A stretch of 64,000 nt of DNA from Pontibacillus salicampi (GCF_042434395.1 NZ_JBHLTP010000003.1:186001-250000); one strand, 5' to 3'; positions 9,228 to 19,035 are shown, counted from the stretch's first letter. Notes: a model not told the origin generated them from the sequence alone. Translations and numbers: made by a program.

Positions 9228-10013
9228 ATGACAATGAAAAAAAGTAATCAAGTTATAAACTTACCGATTGTGAGTATAGAGGATGGAGACGAAATTGGCC
9301 TGGTGAAAAACCTGGTAATAAATCCGGAAACAGGCTCTGCAGATTTTATAACCATTGAGCATGTCAATTGGCAAGTTAGTGTGAAGGCAATTCCATTCAA
9401 GAAAATAGTTGGTATTGGGGAATACGCTGTCATGATTGAGAGTAAATCCTCCATTCTTGATTTGAATGAAATCCCGATTGCGAATCAACTAATAAGTAAA
9501 AATGTACATATTACCAGCACAAAGCTAGTAACGCGTAAAGGGGAACTACTCGGGGAAGCCGAGGAGTACTATATCGATGAAGAAACTGGGAAAGTATTAG
9601 GGATTGTTTTTCCATATGATGGAGAAGCAGCCGTTTTAGAACAAGATGGGATTATGACTTATGGAGAGAATATCACCATCATTACAGATCAGAATTATGT
9701 TTCTTTTATAACCTCCTTACACGATTTTGGTATTGCTGCCCCGGAATCAGCTGATACAGACTTATCTTCCCCTCCACTCGTATCCTCCCCTCCATCGGAT
9801 AATGACCAACAGCAGGTGGAGGCCCAAATAGGGACGGTGGCAAGGCAGCAGATAGAATTGCTCCAAGGAAAAGTAGTTCAGAAAGATATTTATGGAATGA
9901 ATGGACAATTGTTGTTTCATGCTGGTCACCATTTATCGGAGGAAGATGTGAAACAAGTGCAAGGTCAAGGGCCTGGTGTCGTAGTCGATGTAACGATGAA
10001 TGTCTCAGAGTAA
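9228..10013 (+). CDS. PRC-barrel domain protein of the pilus locus
   Basis: A protein of about 261 residues with two PRC-barrel-like units. The first (about 8-75) contains IVSIEDGDEIGLVKNLVINP, the second (about 88-155) LVTRKGELLGEAEEYYIDEE. A Pro/Ser-rich linker and a short C-terminal domain (VVQKDIYGMNGQLLFHAGHH) follow. PRC barrels usually act as small adaptor or RNA/protein-binding modules. Several ATG codons are clustered (9225, 9228, 9234); 9228 gives the best distance from AGGTG. It has no signal peptide, so it is cytosolic. It sits between the acidic membrane protein and the VanW-like gene and may bridge pilus components to the membrane; this is inference. Confidence 0.8.
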   Translation: MTMKKSNQVINLPIVSIEDGDEIGLVKNLVINPETGSADFITIEHVNWQVSVKAIPFKKIVGIGEYAVMIESKSSILDLNEIPIANQLISKNVHITSTKLVTRKGELLGEAEEYYIDEETGKVLGIVFPYDGEAAVLEQDGIMTYGENITIITDQNYVSFITSLHDFGIAAPESADTDLSSPPLVSSPPSDNDQQQVEAQIGTVARQQIELLQGKVVQKDIYGMNGQLLFHAGHHLSEEDVKQVQGQGPGVVVDVTMNVSE

Positions 10014-10033
10014 TAGGGTGAGGATGAACTATA

Positions 10034-11338
10034 GTGGTTAAAAAGGGTAGTATCAGAATCTTCTTACTTGTAATAACTATGTCCCTCTTTCTGTTGGCTA
10101 TCATGTCGGGTGGAAGTTTAGCCTATGAATCTGTGACCTCAGGACCTCAAACGTATTCTAAAGAGACAAAGATAAGTGGAATTGACATTAGCAATTTAAC
10201 GGAGTCAGAGGCACTGTTGAAGCTGGAAAAACGAGTACAGGAGTGGAAAGAACAAGCTGTCATCAACATAGAAACCAAAGATCGGAACATTCCTATATCT
10301 GTAGATGTTGTTCAATTTCACCTGGAAAATACAATAGCAAATTACTCACCAGAAAATGCTGTTTTATCTGTGTCTATCGATCAAACTCATTTAAATAAAC
10401 TTCAACCTGATTTAGGAGTACGTATATTTGAGAAGGTATTGCTGCAAAAGCTTCAAGAGGATATACGTAATAAAGCACAAACATTGTCCGCAACGTCTCT
10501 TAGCTTCTCTATATATGATTATGTAGAGCCGGAAACAGAAGCGTTATATACAACCGTTAGCGAGTTCCGAGTACCAATACCAGATGATGCTGATCCTAGC
10601 TATTATGTTAGAGAATTGAATGGCAAATCTGTAAAGGGAGCTGAATCCTTTTCCATTTTACAACACGCAAAGGGTGCTTCTTTTCATAATGAAACAGCCT
10701 TAAACGTTGTCGCTTCTGCTATATATGGTGCAGTCTTAGAAACTAACTTCTCCATAAATCAGCGTCATATTAACCAGCATCGTCCTGAGTATATTGAAAA
10801 AGGGAGAGAAGCTAGCGTTAAAATGGAAGAAGGACATGATTTGATTGTTCAAAATAAGAACAACGCCACCTATACGTTAGAGCTAAAACAAACGGATGAG
10901 GAAGTAATTGCAAAATGGATTGGCTATCCATTACCTCATGAGTATATGGTACAAATACGGAATGATAAAGAAGTGAAGCCTCGTACTATTGTTCACTATT
11001 CTGATAGCTCCTATGAAACAGAGCTAAAGCAAAAAGGGTCAAGCGGAGAAGTATTTGAGGTCCATCGCATTCGCGTAGATGAAAATAATGAAAAGCTGGA
11101 TGAGTTTATTTCAGAGGATTACTATGCGCCTGTTAATAGGGTGGAAGTAAGATATGAACGAGCTAGTAAACAAGAAGGTGCATTGAATAATGAAACCAAC
11201 TCAAATAGCCAATCTTCTCATGATAATACCAGTACAGAGTCAGAGGAGAATCAATTAAATTCCGATTCCAGCCCCGAACAGAATACAGACGCTCGTTCTG
11301 GGGATGGATGGGACATTACGGATAGTCCTGAGAAATAA
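10034..11338 (+). CDS. VanW-family secreted/membrane-anchored protein
   Basis: A 434-residue protein with an N-terminal signal anchor (hydrophobic residues 8-30), an extracellular region of the YoaR/VanW kind and a VanW-like core near residues 205-260 (GASFHNETALNVVASAIYG, then HINQHRPEYIEKGREASV). A G5-like strand-rich segment and a Ser/Asn/Glu-rich tail close the protein. GTG start at 10034, with GGTGAGG about ten bases upstream. The biochemical role of VanW domains is unknown, though they are found in cell-wall-associated proteins. Its position between the PRC-barrel gene and pilB suggests it helps the pilus cross or attach to the wall; this is inference. Confidence 0.85.
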   Translation: MVKKGSIRIFLLVITMSLFLLAIMSGGSLAYESVTSGPQTYSKETKISGIDISNLTESEALLKLEKRVQEWKEQAVINIETKDRNIPISVDVVQFHLENTIANYSPENAVLSVSIDQTHLNKLQPDLGVRIFEKVLLQKLQEDIRNKAQTLSATSLSFSIYDYVEPETEALYTTVSEFRVPIPDDADPSYYVRELNGKSVKGAESFSILQHAKGASFHNETALNVVASAIYGAVLETNFSINQRHINQHRPEYIEKGREASVKMEEGHDLIVQNKNNATYTLELKQTDEEVIAKWIGYPLPHEYMVQIRNDKEVKPRTIVHYSDSSYETELKQKGSSGEVFEVHRIRVDENNEKLDEFISEDYYAPVNRVEVRYERASKQEGALNNETNSNSQSSHDNTSTESEENQLNSDSSPEQNTDARSGDGWDITDSPEK

Positions 11339-11356
11339 GAAAGCACCTGGTGACAC

Positions 11357-11390
11357 ATGCGAATCCTTTTGCTAGGGTTCGCATTTTCTT
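11357..11390 (+). terminator. Terminator or attenuator before pilB
   Basis: ATGCGAATCC (11357-11366) pairs with GGGTTCGCAT (11375-11384, one G-U pair) and leads into TTTTCTT. It lies inside an otherwise continuous gene set, 20 bases before the pilB ATG, so it probably lowers expression of pilB and later genes relative to the first three. Confidence 0.65.
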
Positions 11391-11409
11391 AAGGGGGAGG
11401 AAGGGACAT

Positions 11410-13029
11410 ATGGCACAGCGGAAGAGACTAGGGGATTTATTAAAAGAAGCAGGATTAATTACCGAAGAACAAATTCAAGATACCATATCTACTAAGAAAG
11501 AGGATCAAAAATTAGGGGATGCTTTGTTAGAAAAGGGTTTTATTACCGAACAACGACTTATTGAAGTGTTGGAATTCCAGCTAGGTATTCCTCATATCTC
11601 TTTATACCAGTATCCCATTGATCCTGCCATTATTAATACGGTCCCGAAAGAGCTTGCTCAACGGAACATATTAATACCATTGAATAAAGAAGGAAATCAG
11701 TTAATTGTTGCGATGAATGATCCAATGGATTATTTTGCAATTGACGATTTGAAGATTTCCACTGGTTTTCAAATATCACCTGTTATTGCTACGAAAGATG
11801 AAATACTGCAAGCTATTAACAGGCACTACAACTTACAGGATAAAGACTTACAAGAATCTGATGACCCAAACGATGCTCCTGCCATACGGCTGATGAATCA
11901 AATGCTGCAGGCTGGAGTGCAATTAAAGGCTAGTGATATACATATTGATCCACAAGAGACGACGGTCATTGTTCGCTATCGTATAGATGGCATTCTTCGT
12001 ACAGAAAGAACGCTGCCAAAATCATTCCAAAACTCTTTAACTGCCCGCGTGAAAATTATGGCTAATCTGAACATCACAGAAACAAGACTTCCTCAGGATG
12101 GAAGAATAAAAACAACGATTGATCGAAATCCGGTTGATTTGCGCATTTCTACCCTCCCCACTGTCTTTGGTGAAAAAATCGTCATACGTATCTTGGACCT
12201 AGGCGGGGCTCTAAGCAAAGTAGACGAGCTTGGGTTTAATAAAATTAATTCCCAGCGGTTTTTAGAATTAATTAATCAACCATCAGGGTTAGTGCTCATT
12301 ACAGGACCGACTGGTTCAGGGAAATCGTCGACGCTATATGCCTCTTTAAACCAGTTGAATACAGAAAATGTGAATATCATTACCGTAGAGGACCCTGTTG
12401 AGTACCAAGTTGAAGGAATTAATCAAGTACAGGTAAATAATGCTGTTGGGCTTACTTTCTCGAAGGGTTTACGATCCATTTTACGGCAGGACCCGAATAT
12501 CGTAATGGTTGGGGAAATACGTGATTCTGAAACAGCTGAAATTGCCATTCGAGCTTCTTTGACGGGGCACTTGGTTTTCAGCACTTTACATACCAATAGT
12601 GCTATTGCAACGATTCCAAGACTCTTTGATATGGATGTCGAACCATACCTTGTCGTATCTGCACTTTCTGGTATTGTAGCGCAGCGGCTAGTAAGGAAGA
12701 TATGTCGAGATTGTAAAACAGAGCAAGCTCCAACAGAGATGGAACAAAAACAATTCGCTAAACGTGGTATTCAGCTTGACCATGTATATAAAGGGAAAGG
12801 CTGTAACAGCTGTCAATATACAGGCTATAAAGGAAGGATGGCAATACATGAAGTACTAACCATCGACGATTCTATCAAAACAATGATGATGAATTATCAA
12901 TCCATAAATGAAATCCATCACTACGCCTATAAAAATGGCATGATTTTTTTAGTGGATGATGGGTTGCTGAAGGTGAAACAAGGATTAACTACAACAGAAG
13001 AAGTACTGCGAGTAGCTCAAGGAAACTAA
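11410..13029 (+). CDS. pilB: Type IV pilus extension ATPase PilB
   Basis: A 539-residue hexameric secretion-type ATPase that powers pilus assembly. The N-terminal part (about 1-135) is an MshEN/T2SSE_N domain with two successive motifs, RLGDLLKEAG (from residue 6) and KLGDALLEKG (from residue 34). This arrangement is known to bind c-di-GMP in some PilB/MshE proteins. The C-terminal motor has Walker A GPTGSGKS (299-306), Asp-box and Walker B (GEIRD, 368-372), and His-box TLHTNSA. The zinc tetracysteine is CRDC...CNSC (about 432-468). The ATG at 11410 follows GGGGGAGG by nine bases. Next come pilT (14 bp gap) and pilC. It is distinct from ComGA, which lacks the MshEN domain. Confidence 0.95.
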   Translation: MAQRKRLGDLLKEAGLITEEQIQDTISTKKEDQKLGDALLEKGFITEQRLIEVLEFQLGIPHISLYQYPIDPAIINTVPKELAQRNILIPLNKEGNQLIVAMNDPMDYFAIDDLKISTGFQISPVIATKDEILQAINRHYNLQDKDLQESDDPNDAPAIRLMNQMLQAGVQLKASDIHIDPQETTVIVRYRIDGILRTERTLPKSFQNSLTARVKIMANLNITETRLPQDGRIKTTIDRNPVDLRISTLPTVFGEKIVIRILDLGGALSKVDELGFNKINSQRFLELINQPSGLVLITGPTGSGKSSTLYASLNQLNTENVNIITVEDPVEYQVEGINQVQVNNAVGLTFSKGLRSILRQDPNIVMVGEIRDSETAEIAIRASLTGHLVFSTLHTNSAIATIPRLFDMDVEPYLVVSALSGIVAQRLVRKICRDCKTEQAPTEMEQKQFAKRGIQLDHVYKGKGCNSCQYTGYKGRMAIHEVLTIDDSIKTMMMNYQSINEIHHYAYKNGMIFLVDDGLLKVKQGLTTTEEVLRVAQGN

Positions 13030-13043
13030 GAGGGTGGGTAACA

Positions 13044-14084
13044 ATGAAGGAACGGTTTGATCAGTTATTATCAAGTGCATTTGAATTACATGCTTCTGAT
13101 ATTCACTTAACGGTAGCCATGCCACCTGTTTTTCGGGTGCATGGTGATTTGAAGCAATACGGCAAGGAGAAATTATCACCAGACCACACGGAACGCATGC
13201 TTGACGCAATTCTTTCCGAAACATTACGAAAGAAGTTTGAGGAAAAAGGGGAAATCGATTTTTCCTACGGCATTCCTGGAATTTCCAGATTTAGAATTAA
13301 TGCCTACCATCAACGCAATTGTATATCTCTTGCTGTACGTATTGTGCCAACGAGCATTCCCACCCTGGATCACTTACAAATGCCGCCTATCTTAAAGGAC
13401 ATTGCCAGAAGCCCTCAAGGTCTTGTCCTAGTAACCGGTCCTACAGGGAGTGGAAAATCCACCACTCTTGCCTCGATGATTGATTACATGAATTATTCAT
13501 CAAGAAAGCATATCATCACCTTAGAAGACCCAATAGAGTACTTGCACTCACACAATCAATGTATTATAGATCAGCGGGAGGTTGGGTTTGATACACAAAA
13601 CTTTGCCAATGGTCTTCGAGCTTGTTTGCGCCAAGACCCTGATGTCATTTTAGTTGGTGAAATGAGAGATTTAGAAACGATAGCGACTGCTATAACAGCT
13701 GCGGAAACAGGCCATCTTGTGCTGGGAACGCTTCATACCACGGATGCCGCATCTACCATCGACCGAATCATTGATGTCTTTCCGCCTAATCAACAGCCGC
13801 AAGTGCGAATACAACTAGCTGGTGTGTTACAAGCAGTTGTGTCCCAGAGGCTGTTTCAAACTACAGATAAGCGGGGCAGAAGGGCAGCAACGGAAATACT
13901 GAAAAACACAGCAGCCGTAAAAAATTTAATCCGAAATGAAAAAATTCACCAAATCCCTAATATTATGCAAACCTCTAAATCCCAAGGGATGCATACATTG
14001 CAAATGTCAGTTAAACAATTGCTGGATGATGGGGTTATTTCAGAGGAATTTGCAACTCCTTATCTTGAAGAAAGGAACGGATAA
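13044..14084 (+). CDS. pilT: Type IV pilus retraction ATPase PilT
   Basis: A 346-residue motor ATPase that disassembles the pilus. Walker A is GPTGSGKS (132-139), Walker B GEMRDLETI, and the His box LGTLHTTDAASTIDRIIDVF. The PilT hallmark AIRNLIRE appears as AVKNLIRN (from residue 291). The C-terminal cysteine zinc site of PilB is absent, as expected. SD GAGGGTGGGT lies four bases before the ATG. B. subtilis has no PilT, so this locus predicts retractile pili with twitching or active retraction. Confidence 0.95.
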   Translation: MKERFDQLLSSAFELHASDIHLTVAMPPVFRVHGDLKQYGKEKLSPDHTERMLDAILSETLRKKFEEKGEIDFSYGIPGISRFRINAYHQRNCISLAVRIVPTSIPTLDHLQMPPILKDIARSPQGLVLVTGPTGSGKSTTLASMIDYMNYSSRKHIITLEDPIEYLHSHNQCIIDQREVGFDTQNFANGLRACLRQDPDVILVGEMRDLETIATAITAAETGHLVLGTLHTTDAASTIDRIIDVFPPNQQPQVRIQLAGVLQAVVSQRLFQTTDKRGRRAATEILKNTAAVKNLIRNEKIHQIPNIMQTSKSQGMHTLQMSVKQLLDDGVISEEFATPYLEERNG

Positions 14085-14085
14085 A

Positions 14086-15291
14086 ATGGCTCATTATCGA
14101 TATAAGGGCCGAAATCGGCAAGGGCAGCAAAAGCAAGGCAAAGTAAAAGCAGATACGAAACGAGAGGCAATGGAGATTTTGAAAGCGGAAGGCTTGTCTA
14201 TCACATCCATTCAAGAAATAAACAGTATTCTTTATAAAGACATTCAGATAGGGAATGCGGTTAAGCCCAAGGATTTTGTCGTTTATTTAAGACAATTTTC
14301 TACGCTCATTGATTCTGGAGTATCTCTAGTGCAGTCTACTGAGATACTATCTCGACAGACTTCTAACAAAATAATGAAAAATACGTTAATGGATGTGAGA
14401 AGTAAATTAGAAAGTGGACAATCTTTTTCCTACTCCGCTGAACAGCATCCCAAGGTATTTCCATCTCTATTTGTAAATATGATAAGAGCTGGGGAGGCGG
14501 GTGGAAATTTGGATGAGATATTAGAACAAATGGCTGACTATTACGAGAAACAAAACGAAATGAGGCAAAAAGTAATATCAGCACTTACCTATCCAGCTGT
14601 GGTTCTGATTATTGCCATTGGCATTATCATTTTTCTACTAAGTTCAGTCGTTCCTCAATTTACGGATATGTTTGCAACCATGGGAGGAGAACTGCCGTGG
14701 ATTACTCAGTTTGTCATAGAATTAGGAGGCATCACAAAGAAAATTTGGTGGTTGTTCCTTCTTCTGCCCTTCATTACTTTGGTGGTATGGAAGTATATGA
14801 GCCATGTAGATGCTATTTCCTATCGAATGGATTATCTTAAACTGCGTCTCCCTGTTTTCGGACCATTACTACAAAAAGCAGCTCTTGTACGAATGACACG
14901 TACCTTAAGCTCTTTATTCCACAGTTCTGTTCCCATCTTAGAATCTGTTCGAATTACAGAGAAGATAGTAGGAAATAGAGTTATAGAGAAGGTATTAGTC
15001 CAATCTAGAACACAGCTGGAGAAAGGAGAGTCAATGGCGCAGCCGTTTTCAAGTCATTGGATTTTCCCACCTTTAGTTACCCAAATGATTACTGTTGGTG
15101 AACAAACGGGCTCCTTAGACAAGATGCTGTCAAAAGTTGCTGACTTTTATGAGTCAGAGCTGGACCATTCTACTGATCGATTAAAAACACTGATAGAACC
15201 ATTAATGATTACAATGCTTGCTATTATTGTCGGCACCATTGTCGCTTCCATTGCTATACCTATGTTCTCTATATTTGAGCAGATAAATTAG
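14086..15291 (+). CDS. pilC: Type IV pilus inner-membrane platform protein PilC
   Basis: A 401-residue GspF/PilC protein with two repeated T2SSF domains and three membrane helices (near residues 165-190, 215-240 and 370-395). The Gly-rich RAGEAGGNLDEILEQMA signature of the first repeat and TVGEQTGSLDKMLSKVA of the second are visible. It is the platform on which PilB and PilT act. The ATG at 14086 has AAAGGA nine bases upstream and nearly abuts the pilT stop. The frame is open upstream inside pilT, but without a start signal. Confidence 0.95.
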   Translation: MAHYRYKGRNRQGQQKQGKVKADTKREAMEILKAEGLSITSIQEINSILYKDIQIGNAVKPKDFVVYLRQFSTLIDSGVSLVQSTEILSRQTSNKIMKNTLMDVRSKLESGQSFSYSAEQHPKVFPSLFVNMIRAGEAGGNLDEILEQMADYYEKQNEMRQKVISALTYPAVVLIIAIGIIIFLLSSVVPQFTDMFATMGGELPWITQFVIELGGITKKIWWLFLLLPFITLVVWKYMSHVDAISYRMDYLKLRLPVFGPLLQKAALVRMTRTLSSLFHSSVPILESVRITEKIVGNRVIEKVLVQSRTQLEKGESMAQPFSSHWIFPPLVTQMITVGEQTGSLDKMLSKVADFYESELDHSTDRLKTLIEPLMITMLAIIVGTIVASIAIPMFSIFEQIN

Positions 15292-15366
15292 GTGGGTATA
15301 GGTCTTTGGATTCATGTGTGTGGTGCTATTAAATTACATATTAGCGTCGCAAGGGGGCTGGAACTG

Positions 15367-18300
15367 TTGAGTGTACCAAAAAGAATCTGTTATTCGTTTT
15401 GTTTTTTATTAGTTATATCGCTATTAATTGGAGTACCTCAAGGAGAATCAGCAACAAAGGAAGACATTCTAGTAGAAATGGACGAAGCTCCACAGTATAA
15501 CATTAGTGATAATCGCAGCTATACCGCATCCAAAGATTATAAGTTCAGTCAGTCTTTTAGTATTGCTGGTAACCCTACCGTCGTAACTAAATCTGCAGCT
15601 TTCGTAGAAGGTTTTTCCATGAGTGGAACTCCAACGATGACGATACAGGGTGATGCGTATTTCTTCGAAAGAATATCCATATCTGGTACTCCTGACTTTA
15701 CTGTAAGAAATCACGTCCATTTATACGGTGGCGGAATGCTTACCGGGAATAGTGAATGGAAGGTGGAGAAGGACTTATACCTTGAAGAAGATCAGGACTT
15801 TTCGTTTAAGGGGAATAACAGTCATATATGTGTTGAAGGAACCATTTATTATTCCGGAGAAAAGCCAGACTACGTGCATGAAGGACCTTGTACAGGTAAC
15901 GGAATGTATGCAAGTAAGGTAGAGAATAAAAATGGAGAAACAGAAAAGAACATAGAGGAGGAGATAGAAAAGGGAAGTCCTGATGGAACGTCAGACGACA
16001 AGCGGAAGCCATCACTTCATGCCACTCTTTTCCCTTCTCAGAAAAGTATCATCAAACCAGTTAATGGTCCAGCAGAAGGATTCGTTCAATTAGAAGTATC
16101 ACCAGAAGGTGCATTGTCCTCAGAAAGAAGACAGCCAATTGATGTAGCATTTGTATTTGATGTATCGGGTTCTATGAACGATGGGTCGAAGTTATCCGAT
16201 ACTAAAGCCGCCTTAACTAATGCAGTAAACGAGTTTCAAGAGAATGGTCATCCTGATGATCGCTTCGCCTTCATACCATTCTCTAGCGATGTGGGGAAAG
16301 TAGATATTATCTCACGAACGTCCTATGGTGTGAAATATGAGAATACAGATATTGTGGAGTTAACGAAGAATTTAGATGCGATTAATACCTTTGCAAAAGA
16401 ATTAGTAGCCTATGGCGGTACTAATTATACTCAGGCGCTGGAAAAAGCAAATACCGTATTTGAGGGATCAGGGCGCACCAAGAGTGTAATATTCTTAACA
16501 GATGGAGAACCTACTGAATCGCAAGGGACTGATATTGTCAAACATGAGAAATGGGTGAAGGTAGGTGAAGATTGCCGCTGGACCCTTTTTGGTAGATGGT
16601 GTGAGGATATATATGACCGTGAGGAGATAACGATTGAGGCGCCTCATCGTTATACTATATATACCAACAATACAACAAAAGTGGAATACTTATACGATGG
16701 AAGCTGGCGAAGGAGATATGACCTTACATATAGTCAGATAAAAGCAAGCATAGAAGGACATATTGTTGACGCAGCGAAAAGGCTTGCAGCTAATAATATT
16801 AAGCTGTACTCGGTTGGGTTTGGTGAAAAGGAAAATGTGGACATGAGCTTTTTAGAAGAGATTTCTTCCTATACCGGAGGAAGAGCCTCTCATGCTACTA
16901 CAGCATTTATTAAGTCAGAAATCAATAAAATTAGTAAGGAAATAAATGAATTAGCTATCTCCCAAATTAACATGCGAGTAAGGCTGCCTAAAAACGTTTC
17001 CATTCAAAGCGGCTCCAACGCAACATTGGAAGGGGACTATGCTGTGATTCGTCTGGAGGACATCTCTTTTACAGAGGAAGGAGCATTGAAGGATGTTTAT
17101 CAACATAATCTCCCGTTATCCTTCAGTAAAGCAGGCTCCTACTCGTTTGATGATCTTCAATTTTCCTATGTAGATGTAGAAGGAGAGCGACAAAATCATA
17201 AACTTGATCCTTTTTCTATTACTGTAGTAGAAAAAGCTGCACCTGGATTTAATGGAGCAGCTAGCTTTAGAGAAGGGGAAGCGGTTGAATCGTTAAGGAA
17301 CATTCGAGATGAAACTGGTAATCTCGAGATCAATAACACCTTCACAGTCGATTATGCGCTACAGGCTATTGGCGGCATAGGAGAAGGAGAGTTAAGAGAG
17401 TTAGTCCTATATCAACCACTGCCCTCTGGCATTCTCCCCAAGGATCAATCTATTCCTGTTGTACAAGAGAATGGCATAACCTATGCGAAACTTTCCCTAC
17501 AGAATACGGTTGCTTATCATGGTCAGTTATCAAATGAAAAACCAGAGAGTATCGACCTTATGGAAGGGAACAACACCAATAAACAGCTTGGTTTTACGAG
17601 TATATCCCTTATAGAGACAAACCAAGACAATTGGAAATTAGAGCTGGTTACAAATCAAAACTATAATAGGGACTATAATGTAGAGCTTGTTTTTGCAGAT
17701 GAAACCTCAACTTATATTACAGGCTTGGAGGGGAATTCCATATGGAAAGAAGCATATCAGCTAAAACCTGTTTCTATAAGAATCCATACAACAGGGGAAG
17801 TCTCTTATACTCCTGAAAAGCTGTCTGCATCATTGCCGCTGGAAGCTGTAGGAGCCGTGACGACACGTTTACCTGCTGCTGAAATAAGATATGTCGATAG
17901 CAGTGCTGGAAGGCTTATGAATCAGCTTGGCCAACCTAATGAAACTGTCCATTACGAAGTGTGGCTTGAACATGAAGCGAATGATTTCTATACGCTCTAT
18001 AAAACATTACAAGACGGAATGATCACTAAGTTAGCAGGCAATACAGAGGCAACGTCCAAATTTGTAGCCATTGCCGCCCCTTACCCTGGCATTGTCACAG
18101 ATATTATGTACGGTAAAAATCAAGCTTCTATTCAGGTTACTTATTTAGATGGTGTGAAGCGCATAATTAACCTTGCTCCTGTGATTACTGCACAAAATGA
18201 GCAAGGAGAATCCTATCAAGTTCCTATTGCATCATCACCATTCTTTGAATGGACAGGAGATCAATTTTCTTTCCAACAGCAACCTAATAATCTTATACCT

Positions 18301-19032
18301 CCTACAAAGGAAGTATCATATCAGTATGAGGTGTTTAACAAGAGTGGTGATTTGGTAGACAGCGGTTTCTTAAGTAAGGAGAAGAGCTATGAAGCAGTTC
18401 GTTCCTTCCAACCTCTTTATCAACAAGTTGTCGTAACAGCAAAGGGAGGATTTGCGGATAGCTCTAAACAAGCTGAGTTCGTAGTCCAGTCTAAAATGCA
18501 AGCTCCTACAAATGTAACCTTTCAAAAGGACAACTATTATATGAGTGTAGGAGAAACAAGAGATTTTCTATCGGAACTTTTGTTTACCCCTGCTGACAAT
18601 GTAATCAAAGATGTGACCTGGTCCATAAGAGATAACGAGGGAGAGATTGTGTCTCAAGATGAATCAACTCTAAAAGCTAATAAGCCGGGTTTCGTAACGT
18701 TAGTTGTTGATACTAAAAGTACTGAACCAGTTGGAGTGCCGGTGGAGGTTACTCAACCTACTCTCGGTACCGTTTCCATGTCTTTAGGGGAGAAGAGGAG
18801 TTTTGAATCACTTCATCAGCAATTACAAAGAAATAACTCATTGCTACATCAAACGAAAATAGTAAATTGGGATGTGGTGCAATCTCACATCGTATCCATT
18901 ATTGACTCTGAATCAGCGCTCGCAGCAAAAAAATTAGGGAGCACAGAAATAGTCTTAACGCTAGATTCCGGAATTAAGGCTTCTCTTACTATTCAAGTTA
19001 CTACCGAGCAAAACAAACATAATAAATGGTAA
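15367..19032 (+). CDS. Secreted von Willebrand factor A protein, candidate pilus tip adhesin
   Basis: A 1221-residue exported protein. TTG at 15367 is chosen: AAGGGGG lies nine bases upstream and the product then starts with a clean Sec signal peptide (cleavage near GESA-TKED). Residues about 45-150 form short repeats around the motif SISGTP/SMSGTP/SIAGNP, suggesting a beta-solenoid. A VWA domain spans about 255-560 with a complete MIDAS: DVSGS (D265), Thr in YGGTNY (about 350) and LTDGE (D379). An insertion of about 60 residues after LTDGE carries a Cys-x8-Cys pair. The C-terminus has two Ig-like (Big-type) domains. There is no LPxTG, lipobox or class III signal, so attachment must be non-covalent, likely at the pilus tip, by analogy with PilY1 and VWA pilins. 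Confidence 0.85.
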   Translation: MSVPKRICYSFCFLLVISLLIGVPQGESATKEDILVEMDEAPQYNISDNRSYTASKDYKFSQSFSIAGNPTVVTKSAAFVEGFSMSGTPTMTIQGDAYFFERISISGTPDFTVRNHVHLYGGGMLTGNSEWKVEKDLYLEEDQDFSFKGNNSHICVEGTIYYSGEKPDYVHEGPCTGNGMYASKVENKNGETEKNIEEEIEKGSPDGTSDDKRKPSLHATLFPSQKSIIKPVNGPAEGFVQLEVSPEGALSSERRQPIDVAFVFDVSGSMNDGSKLSDTKAALTNAVNEFQENGHPDDRFAFIPFSSDVGKVDIISRTSYGVKYENTDIVELTKNLDAINTFAKELVAYGGTNYTQALEKANTVFEGSGRTKSVIFLTDGEPTESQGTDIVKHEKWVKVGEDCRWTLFGRWCEDIYDREEITIEAPHRYTIYTNNTTKVEYLYDGSWRRRYDLTYSQIKASIEGHIVDAAKRLAANNIKLYSVGFGEKENVDMSFLEEISSYTGGRASHATTAFIKSEINKISKEINELAISQINMRVRLPKNVSIQSGSNATLEGDYAVIRLEDISFTEEGALKDVYQHNLPLSFSKAGSYSFDDLQFSYVDVEGERQNHKLDPFSITVVEKAAPGFNGAASFREGEAVESLRNIRDETGNLEINNTFTVDYALQAIGGIGEGELRELVLYQPLPSGILPKDQSIPVVQENGITYAKLSLQNTVAYHGQLSNEKPESIDLMEGNNTNKQLGFTSISLIETNQDNWKLELVTNQNYNRDYNVELVFADETSTYITGLEGNSIWKEAYQLKPVSIRIHTTGEVSYTPEKLSASLPLEAVGAVTTRLPAAEIRYVDSSAGRLMNQLGQPNETVHYEVWLEHEANDFYTLYKTLQDGMITKLAGNTEATSKFVAIAAPYPGIVTDIMYGKNQASIQVTYLDGVKRIINLAPVITAQNEQGESYQVPIASSPFFEWTGDQFSFQQQPNNLIPPTKEVSYQYEVFNKSGDLVDSGFLSKEKSYEAVRSFQPLYQQVVVTAKGGFADSSKQAEFVVQSKMQAPTNVTFQKDNYYMSVGETRDFLSELLFTPADNVIKDVTWSIRDNEGEIVSQDESTLKANKPGFVTLVVDTKSTEPVGVPVEVTQPTLGTVSMSLGEKRSFESLHQQLQRNNSLLHQTKIVNWDVVQSHIVSIIDSESALAAKKLGSTEIVLTLDSGIKASLTIQVTTEQNKHNKW

Positions 19033-19035
19033 AAA

